A DNA stretch of 64,000 nucleotides from an uncultured Aquimarina sp. (GTDB lineage Bacteria; Bacteroidota; Bacteroidia; Flavobacteriales; Flavobacteriaceae), in contig CANMLU010000007.1 of NCBI GenBank assembly GCA_947498815.1, forward strand, positions 124,001 to 188,000, written 5' to 3'. Below are positions 34,288 to 44,223 of the stretch, piece by piece. Position numbers and translations under genes: made by a program. The stretch's first letter is position 1. Every line of letters starts with the position of its first letter. Below the pieces are notes generated by a model that saw nothing but the letters and a program-made list of their open reading frames with translations, was not told where the DNA came from and did not search any database.

Positions 34288-36705
34288 ATGTTTAAAAATC
34301 ATCTTAAAATCGCTTGGAGGAGTTTATGGAAAAATAAGAGTTTCACATTTCTTAATGTCGTAGGACTTTCTATCGCATTTGGAGTGGCAATTTTATTGAG
34401 TATGGCTTCATTATTCGAACTCTCTTATGATAATTTTCATGAACAAGCAGATGCTGTATATAAGATTTATACCAAAGAACAGAGACCAGATGGAGCAAGT
34501 GCTTCCGAAGTACATGCTATTCCTTTTACACCGGCTTTGAACGAAAATGTTCCAGGGGTTCATAAAATTACAAGATTTTTGGACAGTGAAACACTCTTGT
34601 TTTATAAAGACAAAGAGTTGAACATGGATATACATTGGGTTGACCCTGATTTCTTTGCCATGTTTAGTTTCCCCATAATCAAAGGAGATTCTAAAACACC
34701 AATTAAAGAAGGAAACTCAATTGTAATCACTCAAAAAATTGCTACCATTATTTTTGGATCTACGGATGCTGTAGGACAACTAGTGAACTTAAATATAAAC
34801 GGGAAAAAACAACCGTTTACTGTTTCGGCAATTACCAAAGATATTCCTGCGAATAGTAGTATTGAGTTTGATATTGTGGGTAATTTTATAAATAATCCAA
34901 GATACGAAAGGCTTAAAAATCGATGGGACCATACCAATCATGAGGTGTATATGCAGCTTCAGGAAAACGTCTCTAAAACGGAATTCGAAAAAAGCACATA
35001 TTCTTTTACAAACCTTCGTTTTGAAGATAAAATCAATAGCGCAAAACGCGATGGTGCATTGCCAGATAATAATGGACAGTATGTTCAATTGCAATTACTA
35101 CCTCTGCGGGATGTTCATTTTAGTAATTTTCAGGAAGGAAACGCAATTGTAAGTAAGGCATTACCATACATCGTATTAGGAATTGCAATATTGCTCCTTT
35201 TTATTGCTTGCGTAAACTTTATTAATATGAGTATTGCCAAAAGCACTGCAAGATTGCAGGAAATAGGAATGCGTAAAAGTTTGGGGGCTGCAAAAAAACA
35301 TATTTTCCTTCAGTTTTGGGGCGAAAGCATCCTGGTTTTTTTAATTACCATGTCCTTTGGAGTTCTACTGAGTGTACTGTTTTTAGACTCATTTAAAGTA
35401 TTATTTAATACGGATGCATCATTTAATAATACGTTATCAATACCAGTGTTGATTGGATCTTTATTAGTTTTTATGAGTGTTACTCTTGTGGCAGGAGGAT
35501 ATCCGGCATTTTTATTGAGCAAGCTAGGAACACTGCAAGCATTAAAAGGGAAAGTGCAAATCAATGGGCGCAATAAGGTGCGTGACATATTGATGATAAC
35601 CCAATTTGCTATTGTTATCTTATTAGTGAGCGGCACTTTCGTGCTACGAGGGCAATTGTTGTTTATGCAAAACAAAGACCTGGGATTCAATAAAGAACAA
35701 GTGATTTCTTTACCATTAAATGGGAAAAAAGACAGTCATAAAGTGATGCATTTATTAAGAGAAACTTTGAAGCATGATCCTAATATCATAAGTGTTACCG
35801 CTTCTGATAACAATTTAGGAGAAGGAAAAGATGGAAACATATCCACGAGCGGACTAGGTTTTGATTATAAAGACCGTAAAGTTGGCACTCATATGCTAGT
35901 AGTTGACTATGACTATACGCAGACCTTGGATATAAATCTGATCTCGGGTAGATTTTTTGATCGCAGTTTTGCATCCGATAGCACATCGGTAGTTATAAAT
36001 GAGGCAATGGCGAGAGAGCTTCAAGAAACTAATCCAATAGGTAAGCAAATTGAAATCATGGATGATTATCCGAAGTATACTATTATTGGAGTTATTAAGG
36101 ATTATCACTTCAGAAAATTAAATAGGACGATAGAGCCTATCAGTTTATTTATGGTCCCTCAAAAAAGATTGGATTATGCATACATAAAAATTGCACCTAC
36201 CAATATTGCCAGCACTTTTGGAACCATAAAAAATACTTGGAAAGAACTAGAACCTAATGCAGAATTTTTGGGTTCTTTCTTGAACGAGAATATCGATAGA
36301 ACGTTCAGGAAAGAAAAAATTATGATCACCATTATTACTAGCGGAGCCATTATTGCCATTGTTTTAAGCTGTATAGGACTGCTTGCTATTTCGCTTCTTG
36401 TTGTAAATCAACGAACCAAAGAAATAGGAGTACGCAAAGTAGTAGGAGCTAGTATATCTTCTTTATTGATATTATTAGCCAAAGATTTTGTCAAATTGGT
36501 GGTCATAGCTTTTGTGATCATTGTACCTATAGCCTGGTGGTATTCAAATCTATGGTTGGAAGAATATTCATATAAGATGGAACTAAGCATTTGGTTTTTT
36601 GTCGGAGCCGGTGTGCTAGCGCTGGGTATTGCACTCACTACGATTAGTTTCGGAACTATAAAAGCAGCTTTACAAAACCCGGTTAAAAGCCTACGAACAG
36701 AATAA
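34288..36705 (+). CDS. ABC permease with two MacB_PCD/FtsX units (2 of 6)
   Basis: 805 residues with the same plan as the preceding gene. FtsX coupling helices read TARLQEIGMRKSLGAAKKHI and TKEIGVRKVVGASISSL; the C-terminus is NPVKSLRTE. The periplasmic domain diverges strongly from its neighbours (for example KIYTKEQRPDGASASEVH), which points to a separate substrate or partner. It starts 21 nt after the stop of the previous permease. Confidence 0.92.
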   Translation: MFKNHLKIAWRSLWKNKSFTFLNVVGLSIAFGVAILLSMASLFELSYDNFHEQADAVYKIYTKEQRPDGASASEVHAIPFTPALNENVPGVHKITRFLDSETLLFYKDKELNMDIHWVDPDFFAMFSFPIIKGDSKTPIKEGNSIVITQKIATIIFGSTDAVGQLVNLNINGKKQPFTVSAITKDIPANSSIEFDIVGNFINNPRYERLKNRWDHTNHEVYMQLQENVSKTEFEKSTYSFTNLRFEDKINSAKRDGALPDNNGQYVQLQLLPLRDVHFSNFQEGNAIVSKALPYIVLGIAILLLFIACVNFINMSIAKSTARLQEIGMRKSLGAAKKHIFLQFWGESILVFLITMSFGVLLSVLFLDSFKVLFNTDASFNNTLSIPVLIGSLLVFMSVTLVAGGYPAFLLSKLGTLQALKGKVQINGRNKVRDILMITQFAIVILLVSGTFVLRGQLLFMQNKDLGFNKEQVISLPLNGKKDSHKVMHLLRETLKHDPNIISVTASDNNLGEGKDGNISTSGLGFDYKDRKVGTHMLVVDYDYTQTLDINLISGRFFDRSFASDSTSVVINEAMARELQETNPIGKQIEIMDDYPKYTIIGVIKDYHFRKLNRTIEPISLFMVPQKRLDYAYIKIAPTNIASTFGTIKNTWKELEPNAEFLGSFLNENIDRTFRKEKIMITIITSGAIIAIVLSCIGLLAISLLVVNQRTKEIGVRKVVGASISSLLILLAKDFVKLVVIAFVIIVPIAWWYSNLWLEEYSYKMELSIWFFVGAGVLALGIALTTISFGTIKAALQNPVKSLRTE

Positions 36706-36752
36706 GCTATCAACCCGTCTAAAATAGATTGAGGATTAAAAAACAAGAAACT

Positions 36753-39170
36753 ATGTACACTTTATATTTCAAAATAGCAGTGAGATACCTTTTAAAGAAT
36801 AAGCTATATTCTTTTATTAATATTCTGGGATTGGTAATTGGTGTAGCTTCGTTTATCTTGATCATGGTATATGTAAATCATGAGCGTAGTTATGATAAGT
36901 TTGAAGGTTCTGAGAATGTATATAGAGTATATATGGATTATCTTGAAGGAGATGCCTTTGTGCCTGGTGATGCACAAACCTACAATCTTTCTGGACCCTC
37001 CTTAAAAAATGGATTTCCCGAAGTTCTGGAGTTCACTCGTTTTTTTCATTTTGAAGAAGTAGTTATTACATCTGAAGGTAGAGTTTTTGAAGAATCCAGA
37101 GGAAAAATTGCCGATCAAACATATTTTGAAATGTTCGATCAAAAATTACTCAAAGGACATGTAACCAGTGCTTTACAAGAACCAAACTCGATCGTTTTAA
37201 CACAATCTGTTGCCGCAAGAATATTTGGAAACGATGACCCCATAGGTAAAACACTTTCTTTTTTCTGGGGTGATGAGTATCCAGTTCGTGTTACAGGAGT
37301 TATGCCGGATGTTTCTCAAAACACACATCATAAAGTAAATTTTCTTATTTCTTTTAGTAGTATTAATTCCTGGAGTCGATTTAAAAATCAAAGCCGACCT
37401 AACTGGAGTTATCAAAACTATTACACCTATGTAAAGATCGATCCAAACGCAGATATTGATGCACTACGTCAAAAGATCATAGCAAGCGATTTTGAAGATG
37501 ATAAAGATGAGCGTCATAATATAGAACCTATCGAAGAAATCCATCTTCGTTCAAATAAACCTTATGAGGTTGAAGCTAATGGCAGTATTACTCAGGTAAA
37601 ATTTTTAACTACCATAGCATTTATTATTTTGATACTGTCTTGGTTAAACTATATTAACTTATCGACTACAAAATCTTTAGAGCGAGCCAAAGAAACGGGC
37701 ATTCGAAAGGTCGCTGGAGCACAAAAAGGGCAGTTGATCATACAATCATTACTAGAATCGATACTGCTTAATTTGTTTGCCATAGCTATTGCCATACTGC
37801 TTTCGATGATTCTTCTTCCGATGTACAACGAGTTTACAGGTAAAGAACTAGCGTTTGATCTGTATGATTTACGAGAAATAGCGCCCATACTGGCAATCTT
37901 AATTTTTGGGATGATTTTAGTAGGATTATATCCTGCAGTACTCTTGAGCAGTTATACTCCTATAAAGGCTTTAAAAGGAAAGATAAGAACATCTTCCAGA
38001 GGGTTACACATACGAAAGGGGTTAATTATTACTCAATTTTTGGCAACAATAGTACTGTTGATTGGTACCATCGTGGTAACCAAACAGATCAATTTTTTAC
38101 AAGAGCAACCTATCGGAGCAGATCTTAATCAGGTGATCGCCTTAAAAGGTGAAATATTAAACAAAAAGCAAGATTCATTAGTAAAGCAAGAGTTTAAAGT
38201 ACTCGAAGAAGAATTAGAGAAATTACCTTTTGTAATAGAAGCATCTCCGGCAGAAACATACCCAGGGGATAGCTTTGACAATTTATCTTCTTTTACAGGA
38301 CTTACATATCCAGATGGTACCGAAGATGAACGTATACCCTATTATATCTATCAGGTACAGCCAGATTATTTCAAACTTATGGATATTGAATTTCTGGAAG
38401 GAGCAACATTCTTGCCTACTAGTACAGGAAGAAGCAATACGATAGTGGTTAATGAAGAATTTATTCGCACTATCGGAATTACGAATCCAAGTGAAGCAGT
38501 TAATCAAAGAGTAAAGTTTTTTGGATCTGATTGGACAATTTCTGGGGTAGTAAAAGATTACTATCATTTTGGATTAAAAAACCCTCTGCTACCTATGGTG
38601 CTTATTCATCGATTGGATCGAGGCAACCTTTTGGTCAAATTAGATACAAATATTGTTTCCGCATCTGGATATCACCATGCTTTGGCACAATTAGAAGCCA
38701 CATGGATGAATATTTTTCCAAAAAGCACCTTCAACTATACATTCATTGATAAAAGGTTTCAACAACAATATGATCAGGATACCAAGTTTAGTGAAGCATT
38801 TACCATATTTACTGTTTTAGCAATTTTCATCGCCGCTTTGGGATTATTTGGGTTAACATCATATACCTGTATTCAACGCAAAAAAGAAATAGGTATCCGT
38901 AAAGTTAATGGGGCAAGTATTTTTAAGATCCTGAAGCTATTAAATATCGATTTCGTCAAATGGGTAGGTATTGCTTTTATTTTGGCTATTCCTATTGCAT
39001 GGTACGCCATGAATTCATGGTTGGAAAATTTTGCATTAAAAACCAACATAAGTTGGTGGATATTTGTTTTGGCAGGAGTAATGGCATTAGGCATCACATT
39101 GCTTACAGTGAGCTGGCAAAGTTTTAGGGCAGCCAATAACAACCCTGTTGATGCGTTGAGGGACGAGTAA
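36753..39170 (+). CDS. ABC permease with two MacB_PCD/FtsX units (3 of 6)
   Basis: About 805 residues from the ATG at 36753 (a TTG at 36729 in the same frame is less likely because family members start M-x-LYFKIAVR-like). FtsX signatures are SLERAKETGIRKVAGAQKGQL and KKEIGIRKVNGASIFKI; the latter has Asn where the others have Leu or Val. The C-terminus is NPVDALRDE rather than the SLRTE ending of the other five, making it the most divergent at that end. Confidence 0.92.
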   Translation: MYTLYFKIAVRYLLKNKLYSFINILGLVIGVASFILIMVYVNHERSYDKFEGSENVYRVYMDYLEGDAFVPGDAQTYNLSGPSLKNGFPEVLEFTRFFHFEEVVITSEGRVFEESRGKIADQTYFEMFDQKLLKGHVTSALQEPNSIVLTQSVAARIFGNDDPIGKTLSFFWGDEYPVRVTGVMPDVSQNTHHKVNFLISFSSINSWSRFKNQSRPNWSYQNYYTYVKIDPNADIDALRQKIIASDFEDDKDERHNIEPIEEIHLRSNKPYEVEANGSITQVKFLTTIAFIILILSWLNYINLSTTKSLERAKETGIRKVAGAQKGQLIIQSLLESILLNLFAIAIAILLSMILLPMYNEFTGKELAFDLYDLREIAPILAILIFGMILVGLYPAVLLSSYTPIKALKGKIRTSSRGLHIRKGLIITQFLATIVLLIGTIVVTKQINFLQEQPIGADLNQVIALKGEILNKKQDSLVKQEFKVLEEELEKLPFVIEASPAETYPGDSFDNLSSFTGLTYPDGTEDERIPYYIYQVQPDYFKLMDIEFLEGATFLPTSTGRSNTIVVNEEFIRTIGITNPSEAVNQRVKFFGSDWTISGVVKDYYHFGLKNPLLPMVLIHRLDRGNLLVKLDTNIVSASGYHHALAQLEATWMNIFPKSTFNYTFIDKRFQQQYDQDTKFSEAFTIFTVLAIFIAALGLFGLTSYTCIQRKKEIGIRKVNGASIFKILKLLNIDFVKWVGIAFILAIPIAWYAMNSWLENFALKTNISWWIFVLAGVMALGITLLTVSWQSFRAANNNPVDALRDE

Positions 39171-39199
39171 ATTTCATCATCATCAAAAAACCATATGTT

Positions 39200-41623
39200 A
39201 TGTTTAAAAATCATCTAAAAATTGCCTGGAGAACCCTTTTAAAATACAAAGGATTGTTCGCAATTAATATTGTAGGCCTTGCGATTGGAATTACAGCCTC
39301 TGTAATTATTTCTCTTTTTGTTATTCATGAGCTTAGTTATGATCAATATAACGAAAAAGCAGATCGGATTGTGCGTGTAGTACTACGAGGACAGGCAAAT
39401 GGAGAGGTCATAAAAGAAGCAGTAACGGCGGCTCCAGTTGCAGCGACTCTTCAACAGGAATTTCCTGAGGTAGAAAAAGGCACCAGGCTCAGAACCTATG
39501 GCACCCCGGCTGTTACCTATCAAAACACAACGTATAGAGACAGTAAATTTGCATATGTAGATGCCAATTTTTTTGAAGTATTTACACTGCCGCTCATAAA
39601 GGGTAACCCGATCAATGCCTTAAAAGAACCCAATACAATTGTTATTGCACAAGAACATGCCAAAAAATATTTTGGAGAAGAAGATCCAATAGGAAAAGTG
39701 TTGGTTTTTAAAGATTTGAATCAAGAATTCAAAGTGACTGGCGTGATGAAAAAAGTCCCCGAAAACTCCCACTTTCATTTTGACCTTTTTGCATCAATGG
39801 AAGGTTTTGAGCATGCCAAAAAATTGACATGGCTAGAATCTAATTATCATAGTTATTTGTTGCTAAATAAAGAAAGTGATTATAAAAATATCGAAGCAAA
39901 ACTTCCTTTGATTATTAAAAAATATATGGGGCCTCAATTGCAAAAAGCTATGGGGATCACATTTGAAGAGTTTAGTGGCAAGGGAAACAAAATAGGATTG
40001 TTTTTGCAACCTCTATCGGATATCCATCTGTATTCGGATTTTGCAGATATGTCAAACATTGAGGCCGGAGGCGATATAAAAATCGTTTATATTTTTAGTG
40101 TTATAGCACTTTTTATCTTATTGGTGGCCTGTGTTAATTTCATGAACCTTTCTACCGCAGCGGCATCAAAAAGAGCCAAAGAAATAGGAGTAAAAAAAGT
40201 ATTGGGTTCATCAAAACGTCAATTGGTCATTCAGTTTTTGATGGAATCTTTAATAGTAACATTGATCGCAATGGTTTTGGCGGGATTATTAGTCGTGATT
40301 GCGCTTCCGGTGTTCAATGATTTATCAGGAAAAACCTTATTGATTAGTCAAATTGTTACTCCAAAGACAGTGAGTTTGTTCCTGCTTTTCGGAATTCTTA
40401 TTAGTATGCTAGCAGGAAGTTACCCAGCATTTTTACTTTCTTCATTTAAACCTATTGCCGCATTAAGAAATAAATTTACTAATACTGGCAATAGTAAAAG
40501 TTTAAGAAGTGGATTGGTTATTTTTCAATTTGTAATATCGGCATGCCTCATTATTGCAACATTGGTGGTGGATCAACAAATGTCGTTTATTCAAAACAAG
40601 GATCTAGGGTATCATAAAAACCATAGATTGATATTAAAAGATTCATGGATGTTGAAAGATGATGAGCATGCTTTTAAGATGGAATTACTCAAAGATCCGA
40701 GAGTTGAAAAGGTAACCATGTCTGGTTTTATTCCTGCAGGCCCTACAAACGATAATATATCTAGTTTTTTTCCCGATCAGAAAACCGATGAGCATAGGCG
40801 AACGATCATATATAAAATAGATGAAGAATATATTCCAACCATGGGGATGCAAGTAGTACAGGGGAGAAATTTTTCGAAAGAGTTTGGTACAGAATCAAAT
40901 AATATTCTGATTAATGAGACGTCTGCAAAGATTTTTGGGTTTGGCGATAATGCCGTAGGCCGCATATTAACCAGTATGGATAATCAAAGAAATACAGTGA
41001 GTTATACGGTTATTGGAGTAGTTAAAGACTTTCATTTCAAATCGCTACACCGACCAATAGATCCCTTGGTGATGTTAAATCGATCCGATTCTGGAATTAT
41101 TATTAAAGCCAATACTGCAGATATAGCTGGATTGATATCAAGTGTAGAAGCATTATGGAATAATTTCAACACCGGAGAACCTTTTAGCTATGGTGTTCTT
41201 GATGAATTGTACAACCAAACACATAGTAAAGAACAGAAGATGGGCGTGATACTCAGGATTTTTGCATTGCTTACCATTTTTGTAGCCTGTTTGGGATTAT
41301 TTGGCTTGATTACTTTTACAGCCGAACAACGCTATAAAGAAATCGGCATTCGAAAAGTACTTGGGTCTTCGGTACCTCAAATTATAACGATGCTTTCTTC
41401 CGATTTTTTAAAGCTCGTACTCGTTTCATTTTTGGTTGCATTTCCACTTGGGTTTTATATGATGAATATGTGGCTCGAAGATTTCGCATATCGCATCCAA
41501 ATTCAGTGGTGGATATTCGCATTATCGGGGATTATTACGATTAGCATTGCATTTCTAACCATAGGTTGGAAAAGTTTTAGAGCGGCCTCTATGGATCCGG
41601 TTAAAAGCTTGAGAACAGAATAA
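39200..41623 (+). CDS. ABC permease with two MacB_PCD/FtsX units (4 of 6)
   Basis: 807 residues. TM1 is INIVGLAIGITASVIISLFVIH; FtsX coupling helices are SKRAKEIGVKKVLGSSKRQL and YKEIGIRKVLGSSVPQI; the end is DPVKSLRTE. The first periplasmic domain is distinct (VLRGQANGEVIKEAVTAAP). It starts 29 nt after permease 3. The 45-nt gap after it contains an inverted repeat (41633-41653). Confidence 0.92.
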   Translation: MFKNHLKIAWRTLLKYKGLFAINIVGLAIGITASVIISLFVIHELSYDQYNEKADRIVRVVLRGQANGEVIKEAVTAAPVAATLQQEFPEVEKGTRLRTYGTPAVTYQNTTYRDSKFAYVDANFFEVFTLPLIKGNPINALKEPNTIVIAQEHAKKYFGEEDPIGKVLVFKDLNQEFKVTGVMKKVPENSHFHFDLFASMEGFEHAKKLTWLESNYHSYLLLNKESDYKNIEAKLPLIIKKYMGPQLQKAMGITFEEFSGKGNKIGLFLQPLSDIHLYSDFADMSNIEAGGDIKIVYIFSVIALFILLVACVNFMNLSTAAASKRAKEIGVKKVLGSSKRQLVIQFLMESLIVTLIAMVLAGLLVVIALPVFNDLSGKTLLISQIVTPKTVSLFLLFGILISMLAGSYPAFLLSSFKPIAALRNKFTNTGNSKSLRSGLVIFQFVISACLIIATLVVDQQMSFIQNKDLGYHKNHRLILKDSWMLKDDEHAFKMELLKDPRVEKVTMSGFIPAGPTNDNISSFFPDQKTDEHRRTIIYKIDEEYIPTMGMQVVQGRNFSKEFGTESNNILINETSAKIFGFGDNAVGRILTSMDNQRNTVSYTVIGVVKDFHFKSLHRPIDPLVMLNRSDSGIIIKANTADIAGLISSVEALWNNFNTGEPFSYGVLDELYNQTHSKEQKMGVILRIFALLTIFVACLGLFGLITFTAEQRYKEIGIRKVLGSSVPQIITMLSSDFLKLVLVSFLVAFPLGFYMMNMWLEDFAYRIQIQWWIFALSGIITISIAFLTIGWKSFRAASMDPVKSLRTE

Positions 41624-41632
41624 ATCATCAAT

Positions 41633-41653
41633 CAGTTCCGAACATTCGGAATA
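41633..41653. repeat. intercistronic palindrome before permease 5
   Basis: CAGTTCCGAA, one C, then ATTCGGAATA: the arms TTCCGAA and TTCGGAA are perfect inverted repeats around CA. It ends 15 nt before the ATG of permease 5. A near copy lies at 44189-44209 before permease 6. The left half resembles the left half of the 21-bp operator seen elsewhere in the window, but no -7 element follows. Confidence 0.5.
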
Positions 41654-41668
41654 AAAAATTATAGAATC

Positions 41669-44179
41669 ATGATTAGAAACTATTTCAAAATTATCTGGAG
41701 AAATATGATTCAACAAAAGCAATTTACGTTTCTTAATATCGTAGGGCTTACCATCGGTATAGCGAGTTGTTTGATCATTGGATTGTATGTTTATAACGAA
41801 ATGACCTATGATACGTTTCATGAAAATGGAGATCGTATTTACAGGGTTAACCAATCATACATATGGGGGGATTGGAATGATCAATATGCATCTACAGGAC
41901 CCAATGTCGCTGTGGCGCTTAAAGCTGATGCTCCCGAGTTCGAAAAGGTCACAAGATTACTAAGCTTGGGAGGCCAAAACATGCGTATTAAAAGTGATGT
42001 AGAAAACACGAATATTTTTAAAGAAGAAAATTACTTTTTGGCCGAAGAAAATTTCTTTGATGTTTTCTCTTTTGAATTTATAAAGGGAGATCCCCGAACT
42101 GCCTTAAAGGAGCCAAAGAGTATGGTTATTACTCAAGAAACCGCTTCTCGTTATTTTGGTAGTCAAGATCCAATAGGCAAATCACTCGAAGTAAGACAAT
42201 CAGATGGATCCTGGGCGACACATACCGTTAGTGCTGTCCTTGCAAATGTTCCAGAGAATTCTCATCTCAAATTTGATGTTTTGGTTTCGTTAAACACGAT
42301 TCAGAAAAGGATGAAAGGAGATGATTGGCTTTGGGCATGGACTGGCTTTGGTACTTATGGCTTGGTAAAAGAAGGAACAGATATAGCAAAGTTGACCGAT
42401 AAAATCCAAGCGATACCACCAAAATGGGCAGCACTAACTACCGAACGATTGTTCAACCAGAAGTATGACGAATTCACAGATGGGAAACCATGGAAACTGT
42501 ATTTGCAGCCGTTAAGAGAGATTTACCTTTCCGACACACCAAAAGAACATTCGTTTGGAGTTAACGGAAACCCTCAATTTGTAAAACTTTTTAGTGCCAT
42601 CGGGATTTTGATTTTATTTCTGTGTAGCATTAATTTTATGAATCTTTCTACAGCCAGATCCTCGAAGAGATCGAAAGAGGTTGGTATCAGAAAAGTATTG
42701 GGTTCTGAGAGAAGAAGTTTGGTCAAACAATTTATTTTAGAATCTACATTGTTTGTAGCTGTTAGTGCTGTATTTGCGGTACTATTGACACAGCTCTCGT
42801 TAAGCGGTTTTAATGCGATTGCAGACAAAGAGTTATCATTATTACCACTACTGGTGAATCCGATATTTCTAGGGGTACTTGTAGTTTTCATCCTAATACT
42901 TGGAATTGCTTCTGGTAGTTATCCGGCATTCTATCTTTCTGGATTTAAACCCGTCGAAACACTTAAAGGAAATGCAAATTCTGCATTTAAAGGAAAAAAT
43001 TTACGAAACGGACTTGTGGTTTTTCAATTTACAATCTCGATCGCATTGATTATTTGTGCCTTCTTCGTACATAAACAATTGGCATACACATCTTCCATGG
43101 ATTTGGGTCTTATAAAAGATAATGTGTTGCAAATTCATAATATAGAACAGCTGGGAGACAAATCAGAAACCTTAAAGGCAAAACTAGAAACAAATGCTGC
43201 ATTTTCACATGTCGGAAAATCTTACGGTATTCCTCCCAACTTATGGTCTGGCGATAAATATCGTGCATTTGGACCAGAACATCCGGCAATCCATTTTACC
43301 GACGTAAGAACCGAAGGTGACTTTTTGGAAGTACTAGGGGTGGAGTTTATAGCGGGTAGAAATTTTGATTCGGATCGCGTTGGTGATAAATACGGAGTAG
43401 TGCTCAATGAGGAAGCGGTTAAGGTATTAGGTTGGGGCATCAAAGAAACCTTTGGTACCGATTCGCCAATCGGTAAATTTGTAGCGATGACCAATGAGCG
43501 TTCGGACAAAATGGAGGTACTTGGAGTAGTTAAAAACTTTAATTTTAGCACTGCAAAAGAAAAAATAGGGCCTCTTGTTGTTTTGCATCAGGATAATGAT
43601 TGGGTATGGAACTATGGTCGGGGGCGCACCTATTTGGCGGCTCGAATTGATGCTAATGGAGTCCAGAATTCCAAAAATTTACAAGCATTAATTGAAGGAA
43701 TAGAAGAGGAGATGGCCCAAATTGATCCTTCGGTTTTATTTGAGTATAGTTTTATGGATCAAGAGTTCGAAGAGACTTTTAGATCCGAACAAAGAATGGC
43801 AAAAGTACTCAACATATTCACTTTATTAGCACTTATTATTGCATGTATTGGGCTTTTTGGTCTGGCAGCTTTTTCTGCAGAACGAAGAATTAAAGAACTA
43901 GGTATTAGAAAAATACTTGGAGCAAAAGTATCGGAGCTTGCCCTCTTGTTTTCATCAGAGTTTACCAAATTGGTATTGATTTCAATTGTATTAGCATCGC
44001 CAATTGCATATTTCTTGGTAGATGATTGGCTCAAAGATTTTGCGTACAGAACCCCAATAGATGTATGGGTATTTATCATGGCCGCTTTAAGCGCTTTTAT
44101 CATTACGATGATTACAGTAAGCTTTCAAATGATCAAAGTAGCAATAGCCAATCCGGTAGATAGTTTACGAACAGAGTAA
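41669..44179 (+). CDS. ABC permease with two MacB_PCD/FtsX units (5 of 6)
   Basis: 836 residues. It is a close paralogue of the following gene: both open with QKQFT, share GDRIYRVNQ, GPNVA-ALK-DAPEFE, LAYTSS-D-G and IHNIEQ blocks, and end NPVD-LRTE. FtsX coupling helices are SKRSKEVGIRKVLGSERRSL and IKELGIRKILGAKVSEL. The two genes plus the intergenic sequence before each look like a tandem duplication. Confidence 0.92.
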   Translation: MIRNYFKIIWRNMIQQKQFTFLNIVGLTIGIASCLIIGLYVYNEMTYDTFHENGDRIYRVNQSYIWGDWNDQYASTGPNVAVALKADAPEFEKVTRLLSLGGQNMRIKSDVENTNIFKEENYFLAEENFFDVFSFEFIKGDPRTALKEPKSMVITQETASRYFGSQDPIGKSLEVRQSDGSWATHTVSAVLANVPENSHLKFDVLVSLNTIQKRMKGDDWLWAWTGFGTYGLVKEGTDIAKLTDKIQAIPPKWAALTTERLFNQKYDEFTDGKPWKLYLQPLREIYLSDTPKEHSFGVNGNPQFVKLFSAIGILILFLCSINFMNLSTARSSKRSKEVGIRKVLGSERRSLVKQFILESTLFVAVSAVFAVLLTQLSLSGFNAIADKELSLLPLLVNPIFLGVLVVFILILGIASGSYPAFYLSGFKPVETLKGNANSAFKGKNLRNGLVVFQFTISIALIICAFFVHKQLAYTSSMDLGLIKDNVLQIHNIEQLGDKSETLKAKLETNAAFSHVGKSYGIPPNLWSGDKYRAFGPEHPAIHFTDVRTEGDFLEVLGVEFIAGRNFDSDRVGDKYGVVLNEEAVKVLGWGIKETFGTDSPIGKFVAMTNERSDKMEVLGVVKNFNFSTAKEKIGPLVVLHQDNDWVWNYGRGRTYLAARIDANGVQNSKNLQALIEGIEEEMAQIDPSVLFEYSFMDQEFEETFRSEQRMAKVLNIFTLLALIIACIGLFGLAAFSAERRIKELGIRKILGAKVSELALLFSSEFTKLVLISIVLASPIAYFLVDDWLKDFAYRTPIDVWVFIMAALSAFIITMITVSFQMIKVAIANPVDSLRTE

Positions 44180-44188
44180 TACATCAAT

Positions 44189-44209
44189 CAGTCCCGAAGA
44201 TTCGGAATA
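44189..44209. repeat. intercistronic palindrome before permease 6
   Basis: CAGTCCCGAA, one G, then ATTCGGAATA: a near copy of 41633-41653 (two differences), ending 14 nt before the ATG of permease 6. The surrounding TCATCAATCAG-type sequence is also shared, so it was probably duplicated with the gene. Confidence 0.5.
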
Positions 44210-44223
44210 AACAATAAACAATC